Shown piece after piece: positions 1 through 9,503 of a stretch of DNA of 64,000 nt. The DNA is from Microbulbifer sp. Q7. GTDB taxonomy: Bacteria; Pseudomonadota; Gammaproteobacteria; Pseudomonadales; Cellvibrionaceae. Position numbers and translations under genes: made by a program. Positions within the stretch are counted from its first letter, which is position 1, and every line of letters begins with the position of its first letter. Under the pieces are notes generated by a model. That model made no database searches. It was not told the DNA's origin and saw nothing but the letters and a program-made list of their open reading frames with translations. The stretch is taken from NCBI RefSeq assembly GCF_001639145.1, contig NZ_LROY01000001.1, positions 498,501-562,500 of the forward strand, given 5' to 3'.

Positions 1-878
1 TTACCGGTGCTACCGGCAATGTTGGCCGCTCGCTACTGCGGCATCTTTGTGCGCAATCGAGAGATTTTCCCGTAGTCGCCGGGGTGCGCGATCCCGCAGC
101 GGTCCGTTGGGAGTTCCCGCGATCAACCCGGCTGAAAACGATACCATTTGACTTCGAAAGTGAGCACACTTGGCCGCGGGCCCTTGCAGGCTGTGATCGT
201 CTGTTTCTGTTGAGACCACCGTCTATTTCGGATGTCGATCGCATATTTCGCCCACTGATCCACTACTGCTGCAGTCTGGAGCCTAAACCTGGTGTGGTAT
301 TTCTATCGGTTCAGGGAGCAGAAAAAAGCAGCCTGATACCGCATCACAAGATAGAGCGATTGCTAGCGCATAGTGGATTGGCATATGTCGTAATCCGCCC
401 TGGATACTTCATGCAGAACCTGACAACAACCCTTAAAATCGATGTGCTGGTAAATCGGCATATCCGTTTACCCGCCGGAGATGCCCGCTTTAACTGGGTC
501 GATGTGGAAGATGTCGGCGCAGTGGCGGCCAGTGCAATGTGCCGGCTCGATGAATATCGCGGCCGTGTACTCGAGGTCACCGGGTCGGAAAGCCTCGGGT
601 TCGCTGAAGCAACCGCGACCATCAACCGTGCGGTTGGAGCGGATATCCGCTATTCCAACCGCAATCCAGTGACCTTCATTCTGGACCGGTTGCGGCGTGG
701 CGAACAGCTCCCCTGGGTGATGGTCGTCACACTGCTGCATTTCCTGCCGCGTATACAGGGCACCCCGCCACTGACGGCAACAGTGCAGGAAGTTACCGGC
801 AGAGCCCCGCGCACCCTGGCCATGTTTGCCCGGGACAACCGACACCTATTCCTTGGGAATCGTGAAGATGCACCATGA
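1..878 (+). CDS. NmrA-like SDR-family NAD(P)-binding protein (5' end outside window)
   Basis: The frame (codons from base 3) is open from the first bases, so the gene starts outside the window. It opens with TGATGNVG, the glycine-rich NAD(P)-binding loop. In this family that loop lies within the first dozen or so residues, so only a few codons should be missing. About 291 residues follow, including [10 protein letters not shown] near residue 131 and [14 protein letters not shown] near 163, both typical of atypical SDRs of the NmrA/YwnB type. Such proteins bind NAD(P)(H) and act as oxidoreductases or redox sensors; the substrate cannot be read here. The stop overlaps the start of the VF530 gene by 11 bases, suggesting one transcript. 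Confidence 0.8.
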   Translation, partial: TGATGNVGRSLLRHLCAQSRDFPVVAGVRDPAAVRWEFPRSTRLKTIPFDFESEHTWPRALAGCDRLFLLRPPSISDVDRIFRPLIHYCCSLEPKPGVVFLSVQGAEKSSLIPHHKIERLLAHSGLAYVVIRPGYFMQNLTTTLKIDVLVNRHIRLPAGDARFNWVDVEDVGAVAASAMCRLDEYRGRVLEVTGSESLGFAEATATINRAVGADIRYSNRNPVTFILDRLRRGEQLPWVMVVTLLHFLPRIQGTPPLTATVQEVTGRAPRTLAMFARDNRHLFLGNREDAP

Positions 879-1107
879 GCAACCCAACAATCCCCTGCAC
901 GGCATCAAGCTGGAGGCCATCGTAGTGGAGCTGCAGCAGCACTATGGCTGGGACGGGCTCGCCGAGCGGGTGCCGGTCAACTGCTTCATCAATGACCCGT
1001 CGGTGAAATCCAGCTTGAAATTTCTGCGTAAAACTCCCTGGGCTCGGGACAAGGTCGAGGCCCTGTACGTTGCGACCTTCCATCGCAGCAACCCGTGGAA
1101 AACATGA
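868..1107 (+). CDS. VF530-family DNA-binding protein
   Basis: A 79-residue protein with the hallmarks of the VF530 family (DUF2132): [12 protein letters not shown] near the N-terminus, then YGWDGL, and the highly conserved block [20 protein letters not shown] near the C-terminus. VF530 of Vibrio fischeri is a small helical protein reported to bind DNA; the cellular role is unknown. ATG at 868 is preferred to upstream in-frame codons because family members start a few residues before NPLHG. The gene overlaps the upstream SDR stop by 11 bases, and its TGA overlaps the next gene's ATG (ATGA at 1104), so translation of all three genes is probably coupled. Confidence 0.85.
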   Translation: MHHEQPNNPLHGIKLEAIVVELQQHYGWDGLAERVPVNCFINDPSVKSSLKFLRKTPWARDKVEALYVATFHRSNPWKT

Positions 1108-1661
1108 ATTTGGCGAAGGTGGTCTCCGTGCGCAATCGAATCCAGAACATTCTGCTGCTGTGCTTTCTCACTCTGCTCACGGCCTGCACCGGTATCCCAG
1201 AGGGCGTGGAGCCCATCGATGACTTTGAATTGCAGCGCTACCTCGGTCGCTGGTATGAAATCGCGCGTCTGGACCACTCGTTTGAGCGCGGGCTGAGCCG
1301 GGTGACCGCGGAATACAGTGTGCGTGACGATGGCGGGGTTCGGGTTGTGAACCGGGGCTATGACGAGAAGAAAGGCACCTGGCAAGACGCCGAGGGCAAA
1401 GCCTATCTCGTCGGCGCGCCGAACGTGGGCCACCTCAAGGTCTCCTTCTTTGGGCCCTTCTACGGCTCCTACATCATTTTCGAGCTGGACGACGATTACC
1501 GCTATTCCATGATCTCCGGCCCCGACCGCTCCTACCTTTGGTTACTCTCGCGTACACCCACCGTTCCGGACGCTGTCAAACAGCGCTTTGTGTCCCGGGC
1601 CGCGGCACTCGGGTTCGACACGGGCGAGCTGATTTTCGTGGATCAGATTGAAAGTCGGTAG
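1104..1661 (+). CDS. blc: Blc-like outer-membrane lipocalin lipoprotein
   Basis: A 185-residue lipocalin of bacterial Blc type. The N-terminus has basic residues, a hydrophobic run ([10 protein letters not shown]) and the lipobox LTAC, so it should be a lipid-anchored envelope protein. The first lipocalin block is [17 protein letters not shown]; later blocks include [33 protein letters not shown] and [19 protein letters not shown]. Blc binds fatty acids or lysophospholipids and is linked to membrane maintenance under stress. ATG at 1104 is chosen because it forms an ATGA overlap with the VF530 stop; a GTG at 1095 is an alternative. Confidence 0.88.
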   Translation: MNLAKVVSVRNRIQNILLLCFLTLLTACTGIPEGVEPIDDFELQRYLGRWYEIARLDHSFERGLSRVTAEYSVRDDGGVRVVNRGYDEKKGTWQDAEGKAYLVGAPNVGHLKVSFFGPFYGSYIIFELDDDYRYSMISGPDRSYLWLLSRTPTVPDAVKQRFVSRAAALGFDTGELIFVDQIESR

Positions 1662-2227
1662 AGAGCCAGTAAACGGAAGCCAGCGAAATACTCACAGCAA
1701 GTGGTGCAAAAAAATGACCACATGGGTTATTCGCCATGTATCTATCCAGGCGCACCAATCGGTATTCGAGTTGGTGCGGCAAGTCCTGCATTGATTACTC
1801 GGTCTTTCCACAACTCCAATAGTGGGCGGAACCTGCACAACCTGACATTCCGCTACTTCCGGGCAAAAAACTTTAACAAAATATCCCGCCGATATGATTT
1901 GCCTTGTGTCTCCCTGCGCGATTCGGTAGAACCGACGCGTAAACCTGAGAAACTTGGCGTTATGTTGCGATTCCAAAGCGCTGTGGGCGACCCGCTCTGC
2001 AAGCGCGCCAGCGATTTCCACCTCAGTGAGTGGTTCGATAATTAGTTGACCGTTACCAGCTCTGGTAGCGGGCGGCTCCTTCCTGCCTGATTTTTCCAGC
2101 TCCCTCTCTCGGCCAGTTCGTTTTGGTGGCGCGCGCGCGTGTGCGTCGCGCCAGCGGTCGAGGAGAGACCAGCAATTTACACACAAAAAAACTCTACAAA
2201 AACAACGACACATCCGAGGGTACCGAG
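1662..2227. other. 566-base gap before the TonB receptor; no convincing gene
   Basis: The sequence is less GC-rich than the flanks. A minus frame of 173 codons and a plus frame of 114 codons cross it, but neither resembles a family I know. A short frame from ATG 1714 ends after 26 codons. The last 100 bases are the leader of the receptor gene, with a GAGGG ribosome-binding site about 10 bases before ATG 2228. No terminator was seen for the lipocalin gene. Confidence 0.5.
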
Positions 2228-4477
2228 ATGAAACCGTCCAACAAACAGCTGCTCGCCCTGGCTATTGCCATGGCCAACTGCGCCCCTGCTGCCGTAATGG
2301 CGCAGAGCGATACAGAAAAGACTGCAATGCTGGAAGAGGTGGTGGTGACCGCCAGTCGCCGCGCCGAAAGTATTCAGGATATTCCCTACAACATCACCGC
2401 CGTGACCGGCGAGTTCATCAACGATATCGGCGCCGATGACCTGAGCAAGATGTCCCAGTTCATTCCGGGTATGCAGATGATCGATGCCGGCGCCCGCAGC
2501 ACCGGCCTGGTGACCCTGCGCGGCATGAACGTGGGTGGCCTGGAGGCTTCAGAAAACCAGGGCGGCAAGGACATCATTTCCCGCTACGTCAACGACACAC
2601 CGCTGCTGATCGATTTCAAGCTGGTGGATATTGAGCGCGTGGAAGTCCTGCGTGGCCCGCAGGGCACCCTGTACGGCCGCGGTGCCATGGCCGGTACCCT
2701 GCGCTACATCCTCAACAAGCCGAGTACCGAGGCTACCGAGGGTTCCGTGCGCACCGAGGTGTACAAGAACAGCGAGAGCGACGGTTTCTCCAGTGAAGTA
2801 AGTGGTGTATTCAACCTGCCGCTGTCCGACACCCTGGCCCTGCGCGTGTCCGGTACGCGCGTGGACGACGCAGGTTTTGTGGATTACAACAATGTGCTGG
2901 TTGAGCCGGGCGTTTCCAATGACGAGCGCCGGATCAAGGATGCCAACACCGAAGAAACCACTTCCGCCCGTGTCGCCCTGCGTTGGGAGCCGACCGACAC
3001 CTTCTTCGCCCAGGCCAACTACTACCTGCAGGATTCCAAGGCCGGTGGCCGCCAGGCGGTAAACCCGGGCTTTACCGGCGACGACTTCACTTCCGCCCTG
3101 CGTTACAACGAAGTGCGTGAGAACAAGGACTCCCTGTTCAACGTGGAGCTGGGATACAACAGCGACGCCATCGAAATTTTCTCCACCACCTCCGTGGCGG
3201 AATACGAAGGTATCGGCAATCGCGACCAGACCGACCTGCTGTGTGTGGACATCTGGAGTGGCTACTGCGACTTCCCGCAGTTCTCCGCCTACACCGTGGA
3301 CGACAACCAGTCCGAGTCGCTGGTGCATGAGACCCGCTTCCTGTCCACCGACGAGAACTCCCCGGAGTGGCTCGACTGGATCGCCGGTGTCTACTACGAG
3401 GAAACCGACACCCTGCTGGATGCCCGTGAGTACGCTCCCGGCTTCGGCGACTTTGTGGTGAACGAATGGGACTGGTCCCCCACCGGTCTGGGTGACCTGG
3501 AATACTGGCGCTACGCGGATAGTACCTTCACCGAGCAGGCGGTGTACGGGGAGGCCACCTTCCACGCCAACGACCAGCTGCAGTTCACTTTGGGCGCCCG
3601 CTACTTCCAGCAGGAAGAGGCATTCGCCTACGACTGCACCATGTTGCCCTTCTACACCGGCACCGATGCGGATTGCCGCGATGGTGATGGCGAGATCGAC
3701 GACACCGTATTCAAGCTGAATGCCGCCTACAACTTCACCGATGAAGTCATGTTCTACGCGACCGTGGCCGAAGGCTTCCGCCGCGGCGGCACCAATGCCG
3801 GCCCGCAGCTGCTGGACAGCGAGCAGACCTTCAGCTCCGATTCCGCGGTGAACTACGAGCTGGGCTGGCACACTACCCTCGGTGGCAACATCATCCTGAA
3901 CGGCGCGGTCTTCATGATCGACTGGAGCGACCTGCAGGTGCCCACCAAGTCCCAGGAAGCGGCGATCAACATCACCAAGAACGCCAGCCAGGGCCAGATC
4001 ACCGGTTTCGAACTGTCCACCCAGGCCGCGCTCACCGACAACCTGATGCTGAACGGCTGGGTGACCTACTACGATCACGCGCTGGATGGCGATGCGCCTG
4101 AAATCGGTGGTTTCGATGGCGACAGCTTCCCGGGTGTGCCCAACCTGCAGTACAACCTGGCAATGGACTACAACGTGGCGGTGCCCACCGGTGAGCTGAC
4201 CCTGCGCGGCAACCTCTACTACAAGGACCAGGTGGACACGCGCCTTAATAGTCAGGGCGGTAACTTCGATAACGAAACCCTCGAGGACTACCACCTGTTC
4301 AACCTGTCTGCGGACTACCGCCTGAATGAATGGCGTGCATCCCTGTTCGCGGACAACGTCACCAATGAGCTGTACTACAACGGTGTGCGCAGTGCCAAGC
4401 GCTACGGCGAGCGCGGCCAGTTCTACTACGTGGGCCAGCCGCGTACCGTAGGTGTGAACCTCGCGTATGAGTTCTGA
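2228..4477 (+). CDS. TonB-dependent outer-membrane receptor
   Basis: A 749-residue TonB-dependent receptor. The start at 2228 gives a signal peptide (MKPSNKQLLALAIAMANCAP) with likely cleavage after AVMA. A TonB-box/plug entry follows (EEVVVTASRRAESIQDIPYN), then the plug domain with LVTLRGMNVGG and VEVLRGPQGTLYGRGAMAGT. The rest is a beta-barrel rich in alternating aromatic/polar strands, ending in VGVNLAYEF with the terminal Phe expected of outer-membrane barrels. These receptors import scarce large substrates using TonB/ExbBD; the substrate cannot be told from sequence. A TPR-sulfotransferase gene follows after a terminator, and no regulator or transporter lies beside it. Confidence 0.93.
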   Translation: MKPSNKQLLALAIAMANCAPAAVMAQSDTEKTAMLEEVVVTASRRAESIQDIPYNITAVTGEFINDIGADDLSKMSQFIPGMQMIDAGARSTGLVTLRGMNVGGLEASENQGGKDIISRYVNDTPLLIDFKLVDIERVEVLRGPQGTLYGRGAMAGTLRYILNKPSTEATEGSVRTEVYKNSESDGFSSEVSGVFNLPLSDTLALRVSGTRVDDAGFVDYNNVLVEPGVSNDERRIKDANTEETTSARVALRWEPTDTFFAQANYYLQDSKAGGRQAVNPGFTGDDFTSALRYNEVRENKDSLFNVELGYNSDAIEIFSTTSVAEYEGIGNRDQTDLLCVDIWSGYCDFPQFSAYTVDDNQSESLVHETRFLSTDENSPEWLDWIAGVYYEETDTLLDAREYAPGFGDFVVNEWDWSPTGLGDLEYWRYADSTFTEQAVYGEATFHANDQLQFTLGARYFQQEEAFAYDCTMLPFYTGTDADCRDGDGEIDDTVFKLNAAYNFTDEVMFYATVAEGFRRGGTNAGPQLLDSEQTFSSDSAVNYELGWHTTLGGNIILNGAVFMIDWSDLQVPTKSQEAAINITKNASQGQITGFELSTQAALTDNLMLNGWVTYYDHALDGDAPEIGGFDGDSFPGVPNLQYNLAMDYNVAVPTGELTLRGNLYYKDQVDTRLNSQGGNFDNETLEDYHLFNLSADYRLNEWRASLFADNVTNELYYNGVRSAKRYGERGQFYYVGQPRTVGVNLAYEF

Positions 4478-4513
4478 TTGATCCTTTTGATCCTTTCTCT
4501 GAGTTGATCGTTT

Positions 4514-4537
4514 GGCGGGGCTTGCCCCGCCTTTTTT
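4514..4537 (+). terminator. Intrinsic terminator after the TonB receptor
   Basis: GGCGGGG / CCCCGCC, a 7-base-pair GC stem with a CTTG loop followed by TTTTTT, 37 bases after the receptor stop. It should separate the receptor transcript from the sulfotransferase gene, unless readthrough occurs. Confidence 0.9.
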
Positions 4538-4604
4538 GTTTCTGGATCTGCAGGAAAAAAACCGCTACAACCGGTGTCTGTGTACCCATACCGAATGGCC
4601 CGCT

Positions 4605-6197
4605 ATGTCTGACCTCACCATCCGCCAGCAGCTTGATTTCGCCCGTAAGGCCGCCGCCAACCGGGATTGGCGCAGCGTGTCCGCCCGCTGTATCGCGGTG
4701 CTGAAAACCGACCCGCGGCAGCCGGAAGCGCATACCCTGCTGGGGCTCGCCGCGCTGGAGGGCGGCAACGCGCAGATCGCCGTGCGCGCGCTCAACACGG
4801 CCCTCAAGGTGGATCCCTCGTTTGGCGAAGCGCGGGTCTACCTTGCGCGGATACTGGCGGCCAACGGCCAGTTTGCCGAGGCGGAATCCGAAGCCGACAG
4901 GTGCAAAGAGCAGATCACCAGCGACCCGCAGTTACTGGATACCCTGGCCACGCTCTACAGCCACCTGGGGCGCCAGCCACAGGCACTGGCGCTGTACCGG
5001 CAGGCGCTTGTTTGCGCACCCGAGGACGTGGGTATTCTTGCCAATACGGCGGCAGTGCAGATATTTCTGGGACAGCGCGCGGAAGCCGCCGAGCTTCTGC
5101 AGCGCGCCTTGCAGCGGTCGCCGGAGCACTACCGCTGTCACTGGCTGCTGGCGAAATGCCGGCACACCGAGGACCCCGATGAGACCCGGGGCCAGCTGGG
5201 CACCCTGCGCACCCTCGCGGAACGCGCGTCGCCGGCGGCACTGCCCTATGTGCACTATGCGGCGGGCAAGCTGTGTGAGGATCTCGCAGACTGGCCAGCA
5301 GCCTGGGCGCACTACCAGGCCGGGGCCGGCGCGCAGCGGCAGCGATTGAATTACCGCAGTGACGAGGAGACCGGGATATTTGACGCGGTGCGCGAACACC
5401 TGGGAGATCAGTGGTACCGGAATCAGGCCGCAGGCCGGGACGATGGAGAAACGCCGGTGTTTATTGTGGGGTTGCCGCGGACCGGCAGTACCCTGGTGGA
5501 GCAGATTCTTGGCAGCCACCCGCAGGTACAGGCACTGGGCGAACTGGTGCAGTGGCCACTGGCAGTGAAGCAGCACGCGGGCAGTCGCGATGCGGCGTTA
5601 ATCAGTCGCGACAGTATTGCCGCCGTGGCCGGATGCTCTACCGCCACACTGGGGCAGCGCTACCTACAGAGCATTGCGCACCTGCGCAACGACCAGCGCT
5701 GGTTTACCGACAAGCTGCCGGGCAACTTTCTCTACCTGCCACTGATTGCCCGCGCCCTGCCCGGCGCGCGATTTGTACACGTTACTCGCCATCCCATGGA
5801 TGCCGGCTTTGCCATCTACAAACAATTGTTCGCCGATGCGTATCCCTGGTCTTACGATCTGCAGGAACTGGGCGAGTATTACGTGCAGTATCACCAGCTG
5901 ATGCAGCAGTGGCAGGAATTGATGCCGGAGCGAATTTACACCCTGGACTACGACCAGCTGGTGGCGGACCCGGAAGGCCAGACCCGCGCACTGCTGGACT
6001 GGCTGGGGCTGCCCTTCGCCAGCGGTTGCCTGCAGTTCCACCGGTCGGAACGCGCCGCGGCAACCGCCAGCGCGGCCCAGGTGCGCGAACCGATTCACGC
6101 CCGTTCCAGCGGCCGCTGGCAGCAGTTTGCCGAGCAGCTGCAGCCCTACCGGGATGTGTTGGCGCGCGCGGGTATCCTACCGGGCCCGGTTGGCTAG
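4605..6197 (+). CDS. TPR-containing sulfotransferase
   Basis: A 530-residue protein in two parts. Residues 1 to about 250 are tetratricopeptide-like helices (for example AHTLLGLAALEGGNAQIAVRAL and ALALYRQALVCAPEDVGILA). Residues from about 280 form a sulfotransferase domain: FIVGLPRTGSTLVEQILGSH (5'-phosphosulfate loop, near 286) and RFVHVTRHPMDAGFAIYK (3'-phosphate-binding region, near 390). The family (Sulfotransfer_3) moves sulfate from PAPS to hydroxyl or tyrosine groups; the acceptor is unknown. ATG 4605 is preferred because earlier in-frame codons lie inside the upstream terminator. The gene sits behind a TonB receptor, a pairing I believe recurs in marine gammaproteobacteria. Its stop overlaps the convergent kefC-like stop. 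Confidence 0.88.
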   Translation: MSDLTIRQQLDFARKAAANRDWRSVSARCIAVLKTDPRQPEAHTLLGLAALEGGNAQIAVRALNTALKVDPSFGEARVYLARILAANGQFAEAESEADRCKEQITSDPQLLDTLATLYSHLGRQPQALALYRQALVCAPEDVGILANTAAVQIFLGQRAEAAELLQRALQRSPEHYRCHWLLAKCRHTEDPDETRGQLGTLRTLAERASPAALPYVHYAAGKLCEDLADWPAAWAHYQAGAGAQRQRLNYRSDEETGIFDAVREHLGDQWYRNQAAGRDDGETPVFIVGLPRTGSTLVEQILGSHPQVQALGELVQWPLAVKQHAGSRDAALISRDSIAAVAGCSTATLGQRYLQSIAHLRNDQRWFTDKLPGNFLYLPLIARALPGARFVHVTRHPMDAGFAIYKQLFADAYPWSYDLQELGEYYVQYHQLMQQWQELMPERIYTLDYDQLVADPEGQTRALLDWLGLPFASGCLQFHRSERAAATASAAQVREPIHARSSGRWQQFAEQLQPYRDVLARAGILPGPVG

Positions 6198-8086
6198 AGG
6201 CCGGGCTGAACCGCTTTGCGGCCCTGCGCCGGCTGCTTCTCTGCGGCGGTGGCTTCGTGATCGCCCCAGTGGTGATCCAGGTGCAGGTCCGGGTCCCGGC
6301 GATCCTCCTGCAGTGCCTGCAGTAATTGCTCGCGGTAGATTTTGGTTTTTGCCACGTGCTGGGATTCATCCCGCCAGTAGGGGAACAGGGATTCCAGCAT
6401 ACGCTGATCGTGCTGCTTGAACTTGCGCGCCGCGCGCTGGGCCTGGTGTTTCGACAGCCCCAGTAGCTGCAGGGCACCGGCGCCGATTTCCAGGGCGCTG
6501 TCGACGGTTTCCCGGTAGATGTATTTCACCCCCGCTTCCATCAGTGCGTACTGGTGCATACGGTTGCGCGCCCGCGCCAGAATGGTCAGGTGCGGGAAGT
6601 GATTCTGGATGCGGCTCACAATCTCCAGCGAGGCCGCCTGGTCGCTCAGGGTGAGGATCACGATCTTGGCGTTTTCCGCGCCGGCGGCGTGCAACAGGTC
6701 CTCCCGCGAGGCGTCACCGTAGTAGGCCTTGATACCGTAGCGGCGCACCAGTTCGAGCTGTTCCGCGTTGTGTTCCAGCAGCGTGGTCTCGAATCCGCAG
6801 GCGTTCAGCAGGCGCCCGGAGATCTGGCCGTAGCGGCCGTAGCCGATGATGATCACCGGTGAACCGTCATCGTTGGGGGCGCTGTCGGGCACATCTGGAA
6901 GGCGTGGGCCAGTGAAGAACCGCGGCTGGATGAGCTGCTCATAGGCCAGCAACAGCAGCGGCGTCACCGCCATGGACAGCGCGATCAGGGCGATCAGCAC
7001 ACTGGTGACGTCCGCCGGAAGCACCTGGTTCTGGCTGGCATAGGCCAGCAATACGAAGCCGAATTCCCCCGCCTGCGCCAGGGACAGGGCAAACAGCCAG
7101 TCCTCGCCCCGCGCCATGCCGCGCACCCGCGCCAGCGCGAACAGGATGACGAACTTGACCGTGACCAACAGCAGCAACAGTCCCAGCAACAGCAGTGGTT
7201 GCTGCATCACCAGTGCGATGTCGAGGTTGGCGCCTACCGCAAGGAAAAAGAGCCCCAGCAGCAGCCCCTTGAACGGCTGGATATCGGCTTCCAGCTCGTG
7301 ACGGAATTCACTGTCCGCCAGTACTACGCCGGCGAGGAACGTCCCCAGTGCCGGCGACAGACCGAGGCCGCTCATGATGGCGGCGGCGCTGAGCACGATC
7401 AGCAGGGAGCAGGCGGTAAACAGTTCGCGGGTGCGCGACCCCACCACCATCCGCAGCAGCGGGGTCAGCAGGTAGCGCCCGGCCAGCACCAGCGCGGTAA
7501 TCGCCGCCAGTACCGCCAGCGCGTAGGTCCAGCCCTGCAGGGCGTCGGGGTCGGTGGCCACTTCCACGGTGGCCAGCAGTGGCAGCAGCGCAAGAATGGG
7601 GATCACCGCAATATCCTGGAACAGCAGCACGCTGAAGGCATTGCGCCCGCCCTCGGTCTTGAGCAGGTTCTTTTCCGACAGCGACTGCAGCACGATGGCG
7701 GTGGACGACAGCGCGAGAATCAGGCCCACCGCGGTGGCGCTGCGCCAGTCCAGCCCGAACATGGCCATCGCCAGCCCGCACACGGCCGCCGCGGTAAGCA
7801 GCACCTGGGCACCACCGGTACCGAAGATCGCCCCCCTAAGGGCCCACAGTTTCTTCGGCCGCAGTTCCAGGCCAATCAAAAACAGCATCAGCGCCACACC
7901 AAACTCGGCGAAGTGCAGCTCATCGCTGGTATCACCCACCAGGCCGAAGGCGTGGGGGCCAATCAGGACCCCCGCCACCAGGTAACCCAGCACCGAGCCG
8001 AACCCGAGGCGTTTGGCCAGAGGCACGGAGAAGACGGCGGCGGCGAGAAATATGACGGTCTGAAGTAAAAAATTGTCGTGCGGCAT
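6194..8086 (-). CDS. kefC: KefB/KefC-type glutathione-gated K+/H+ antiporter
   Basis: A 630-residue CPA2 antiporter: about 380 residues of membrane helices, then a cytoplasmic RCK/TrkA-N domain. Membrane signatures are FLIGLELRPKKLW (Kef loop), SSTAIVLQSLSEK and LSLAQAGEFGFVLLAY. The RCK domain begins VIIIGYGRYGQISGRLL and contains ILARARNRMHQY; by eye these arginines match the glutathione-contacting R416 and R516 of E. coli KefC. Kef systems release K+ and acidify the cytoplasm when glutathione adducts of electrophiles appear. No KefF/KefG ancillary subunit lies beside it. It is the last of three minus-strand genes (pirin, CPA1, Kef), 41 bases after the CPA1 stop. KefB versus KefC cannot be decided. 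Confidence 0.85.
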   Translation of the reverse strand: MPHDNFLLQTVIFLAAAVFSVPLAKRLGFGSVLGYLVAGVLIGPHAFGLVGDTSDELHFAEFGVALMLFLIGLELRPKKLWALRGAIFGTGGAQVLLTAAAVCGLAMAMFGLDWRSATAVGLILALSSTAIVLQSLSEKNLLKTEGGRNAFSVLLFQDIAVIPILALLPLLATVEVATDPDALQGWTYALAVLAAITALVLAGRYLLTPLLRMVVGSRTRELFTACSLLIVLSAAAIMSGLGLSPALGTFLAGVVLADSEFRHELEADIQPFKGLLLGLFFLAVGANLDIALVMQQPLLLLGLLLLLVTVKFVILFALARVRGMARGEDWLFALSLAQAGEFGFVLLAYASQNQVLPADVTSVLIALIALSMAVTPLLLLAYEQLIQPRFFTGPRLPDVPDSAPNDDGSPVIIIGYGRYGQISGRLLNACGFETTLLEHNAEQLELVRRYGIKAYYGDASREDLLHAAGAENAKIVILTLSDQAASLEIVSRIQNHFPHLTILARARNRMHQYALMEAGVKYIYRETVDSALEIGAGALQLLGLSKHQAQRAARKFKQHDQRMLESLFPYWRDESQHVAKTKIYREQLLQALQEDRRDPDLHLDHHWGDHEATAAEKQPAQGRKAVQPGL

Positions 8087-8127
8087 GAACGCTCTTTCTG
8101 GTTGTCGCGGGGCCGCGTGGCGGCCAG

Positions 8128-9441
8128 TTAGTCAGGTTGTGGTGTGGGTGCGGCGCGCTCGGGATCGGCGGCTTCGCGGCTGCGGCGGATGAGCGGCGCG
8201 ATGGTAGATCCCTGCACCACAATGGAGAAGAGTACCACGCCGTAGGTCATCACTACCCACAGGTGACGCAAGTCGTGGGTGCTGCCGTTACTGGTATCGC
8301 CGATCAGGTAGCCGGACGGGATCGACATCGCCAGCGCCAGTGCCAGTCCGCCCCGCAGCCCGCCCCAGATCAGAATCCGCTCGGTGTAGGGGTGGTATTT
8401 GCGGCGCCGTTTGAGCAGCTGGAACGGGACACCCACCGCCAGCACGCGTCCCAGCAGCACAATCACGATCGCGGCGACGATCAGCACATAGTCGATGGGC
8501 GAGAAGTCGATGGTGATCAGGAACAGGCCCACCAGCAGGAACAGGATACCGTTGAGAAACTCCTCGGTAATGGTCCAGAAGTTGTCCAGCTCGTGCTGAC
8601 TCACCCGCGAAAATCCGCGCTCGCGGGTGAAGTTGCCGATAATGATACCGGACACCACCATGGCCAGGGCGCCAGACACGTGCAGCAGGTTGGCGGCGGC
8701 AAAACCGGCGGTGGGAATCACCAGGGTCAGCAACAGTTCCAGGCTGTGGTCATTGGTGGAGCAGATCAGCCAGTGGAACAGGCCGCCAATCGCGAGCCCG
8801 AGCGCGATGCCACCGAGCGCCTCCACCATAAACAGGTGGCTGATAGCCGGCAGCGTCGGTTCGGTGCCCTGAAACGCCAGCGCGTAGAGCACCGCAAACA
8901 CCACCATGCCGAAACCGTCATTGAACAGCGACTCCCCCTCGACCTGAATCGAAACCTGCTCCGGGGCCTTCAGGCTCTTGATAATGGCCAGCACCGCAAT
9001 GGGGTCCGTGGGCGAGATCAGCGCCCCAAACAGCAGGCAGTACACCAGGTCCACCGGCATACCGATCAGCGCAAACAGGGCATACATCATGTAGCCCACC
9101 GCGAAAGTGGAAATCAGGGTGCCGACGATGGCCAGCAGGGTGATTTCCACCTTCTGGTTGCGCAGCATCAACAGGTCGATATGCAGGGAGCCGGCAAACA
9201 GCAGAAAGCCCAGCATGCCTTTCAGCAGCAGGTCTTCCAGGTTCATCACCGGGAGCAGCTGCGCCACCCAATCCCGCAGCTCCACTATTTCCAGCTTGCC
9301 GAGACCGGTAACAAGCAGCGACAGAGCCAGTGAGCCCGCGGTGATGGCAATGGTGGTCTGGGTGCGCAGTACGTATTGATTGATAAAACCGAGGAACACG
9401 GACACAGCCGCGAGAAAACAGAAGGTGTAATAGACGTCCAT
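8128..9441 (-). CDS. CPA1-family Na+(K+)/H+ antiporter
   Basis: A 437-residue membrane protein of the monovalent cation:proton antiporter-1 family (NhaP/NHE type). Visible signatures are FGALISPTDPIAVLAI, the core ion-site motif with the paired Thr-Asp, and EGESLFNDGFGMVVFAVL. About twelve hydrophobic segments cover residues 1-420, and there is a short charged tail. It exchanges Na+ or K+ for H+ across the inner membrane. It lies between pirin (62-base gap) and the Kef gene (41-base gap) on the same strand, so the three are probably cotranscribed. Pairing a CPA1 pump with a CPA2 K+ efflux system suggests joint control of cytoplasmic pH and cation balance. Confidence 0.88.
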   Translation of the reverse strand: MDVYYTFCFLAAVSVFLGFINQYVLRTQTTIAITAGSLALSLLVTGLGKLEIVELRDWVAQLLPVMNLEDLLLKGMLGFLLFAGSLHIDLLMLRNQKVEITLLAIVGTLISTFAVGYMMYALFALIGMPVDLVYCLLFGALISPTDPIAVLAIIKSLKAPEQVSIQVEGESLFNDGFGMVVFAVLYALAFQGTEPTLPAISHLFMVEALGGIALGLAIGGLFHWLICSTNDHSLELLLTLVIPTAGFAAANLLHVSGALAMVVSGIIIGNFTRERGFSRVSQHELDNFWTITEEFLNGILFLLVGLFLITIDFSPIDYVLIVAAIVIVLLGRVLAVGVPFQLLKRRRKYHPYTERILIWGGLRGGLALALAMSIPSGYLIGDTSNGSTHDLRHLWVVMTYGVVLFSIVVQGSTIAPLIRRSREAADPERAAPTPQPD

Positions 9442-9503
9442 GCCCTGGGGGGTGCCTCGGTTGGGTCGGTTGCACGCTGGCGTTGCGGCCAGCGCGCCTG
9501 CGC

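Noticed and set aside
1692..2213. 173-codon minus frame and a 114-codon plus frame in the gap before the TonB receptor; also a 26-codon frame at 1714
   Set aside because: No recognisable family, no ribosome-binding site, and the frames overlap each other and the receptor leader.
2549..4294. Long minus frame antisense to the TonB receptor
   Set aside because: A shadow of strong GC-rich codon bias on the plus strand; composition is His/Val/Gln-rich with no motifs.
8137..9333. 398-codon plus frame antisense to the CPA1 antiporter
   Set aside because: Gln/His-rich low-complexity translation of the opposite strand; the antiporter motifs on the minus strand are decisive.
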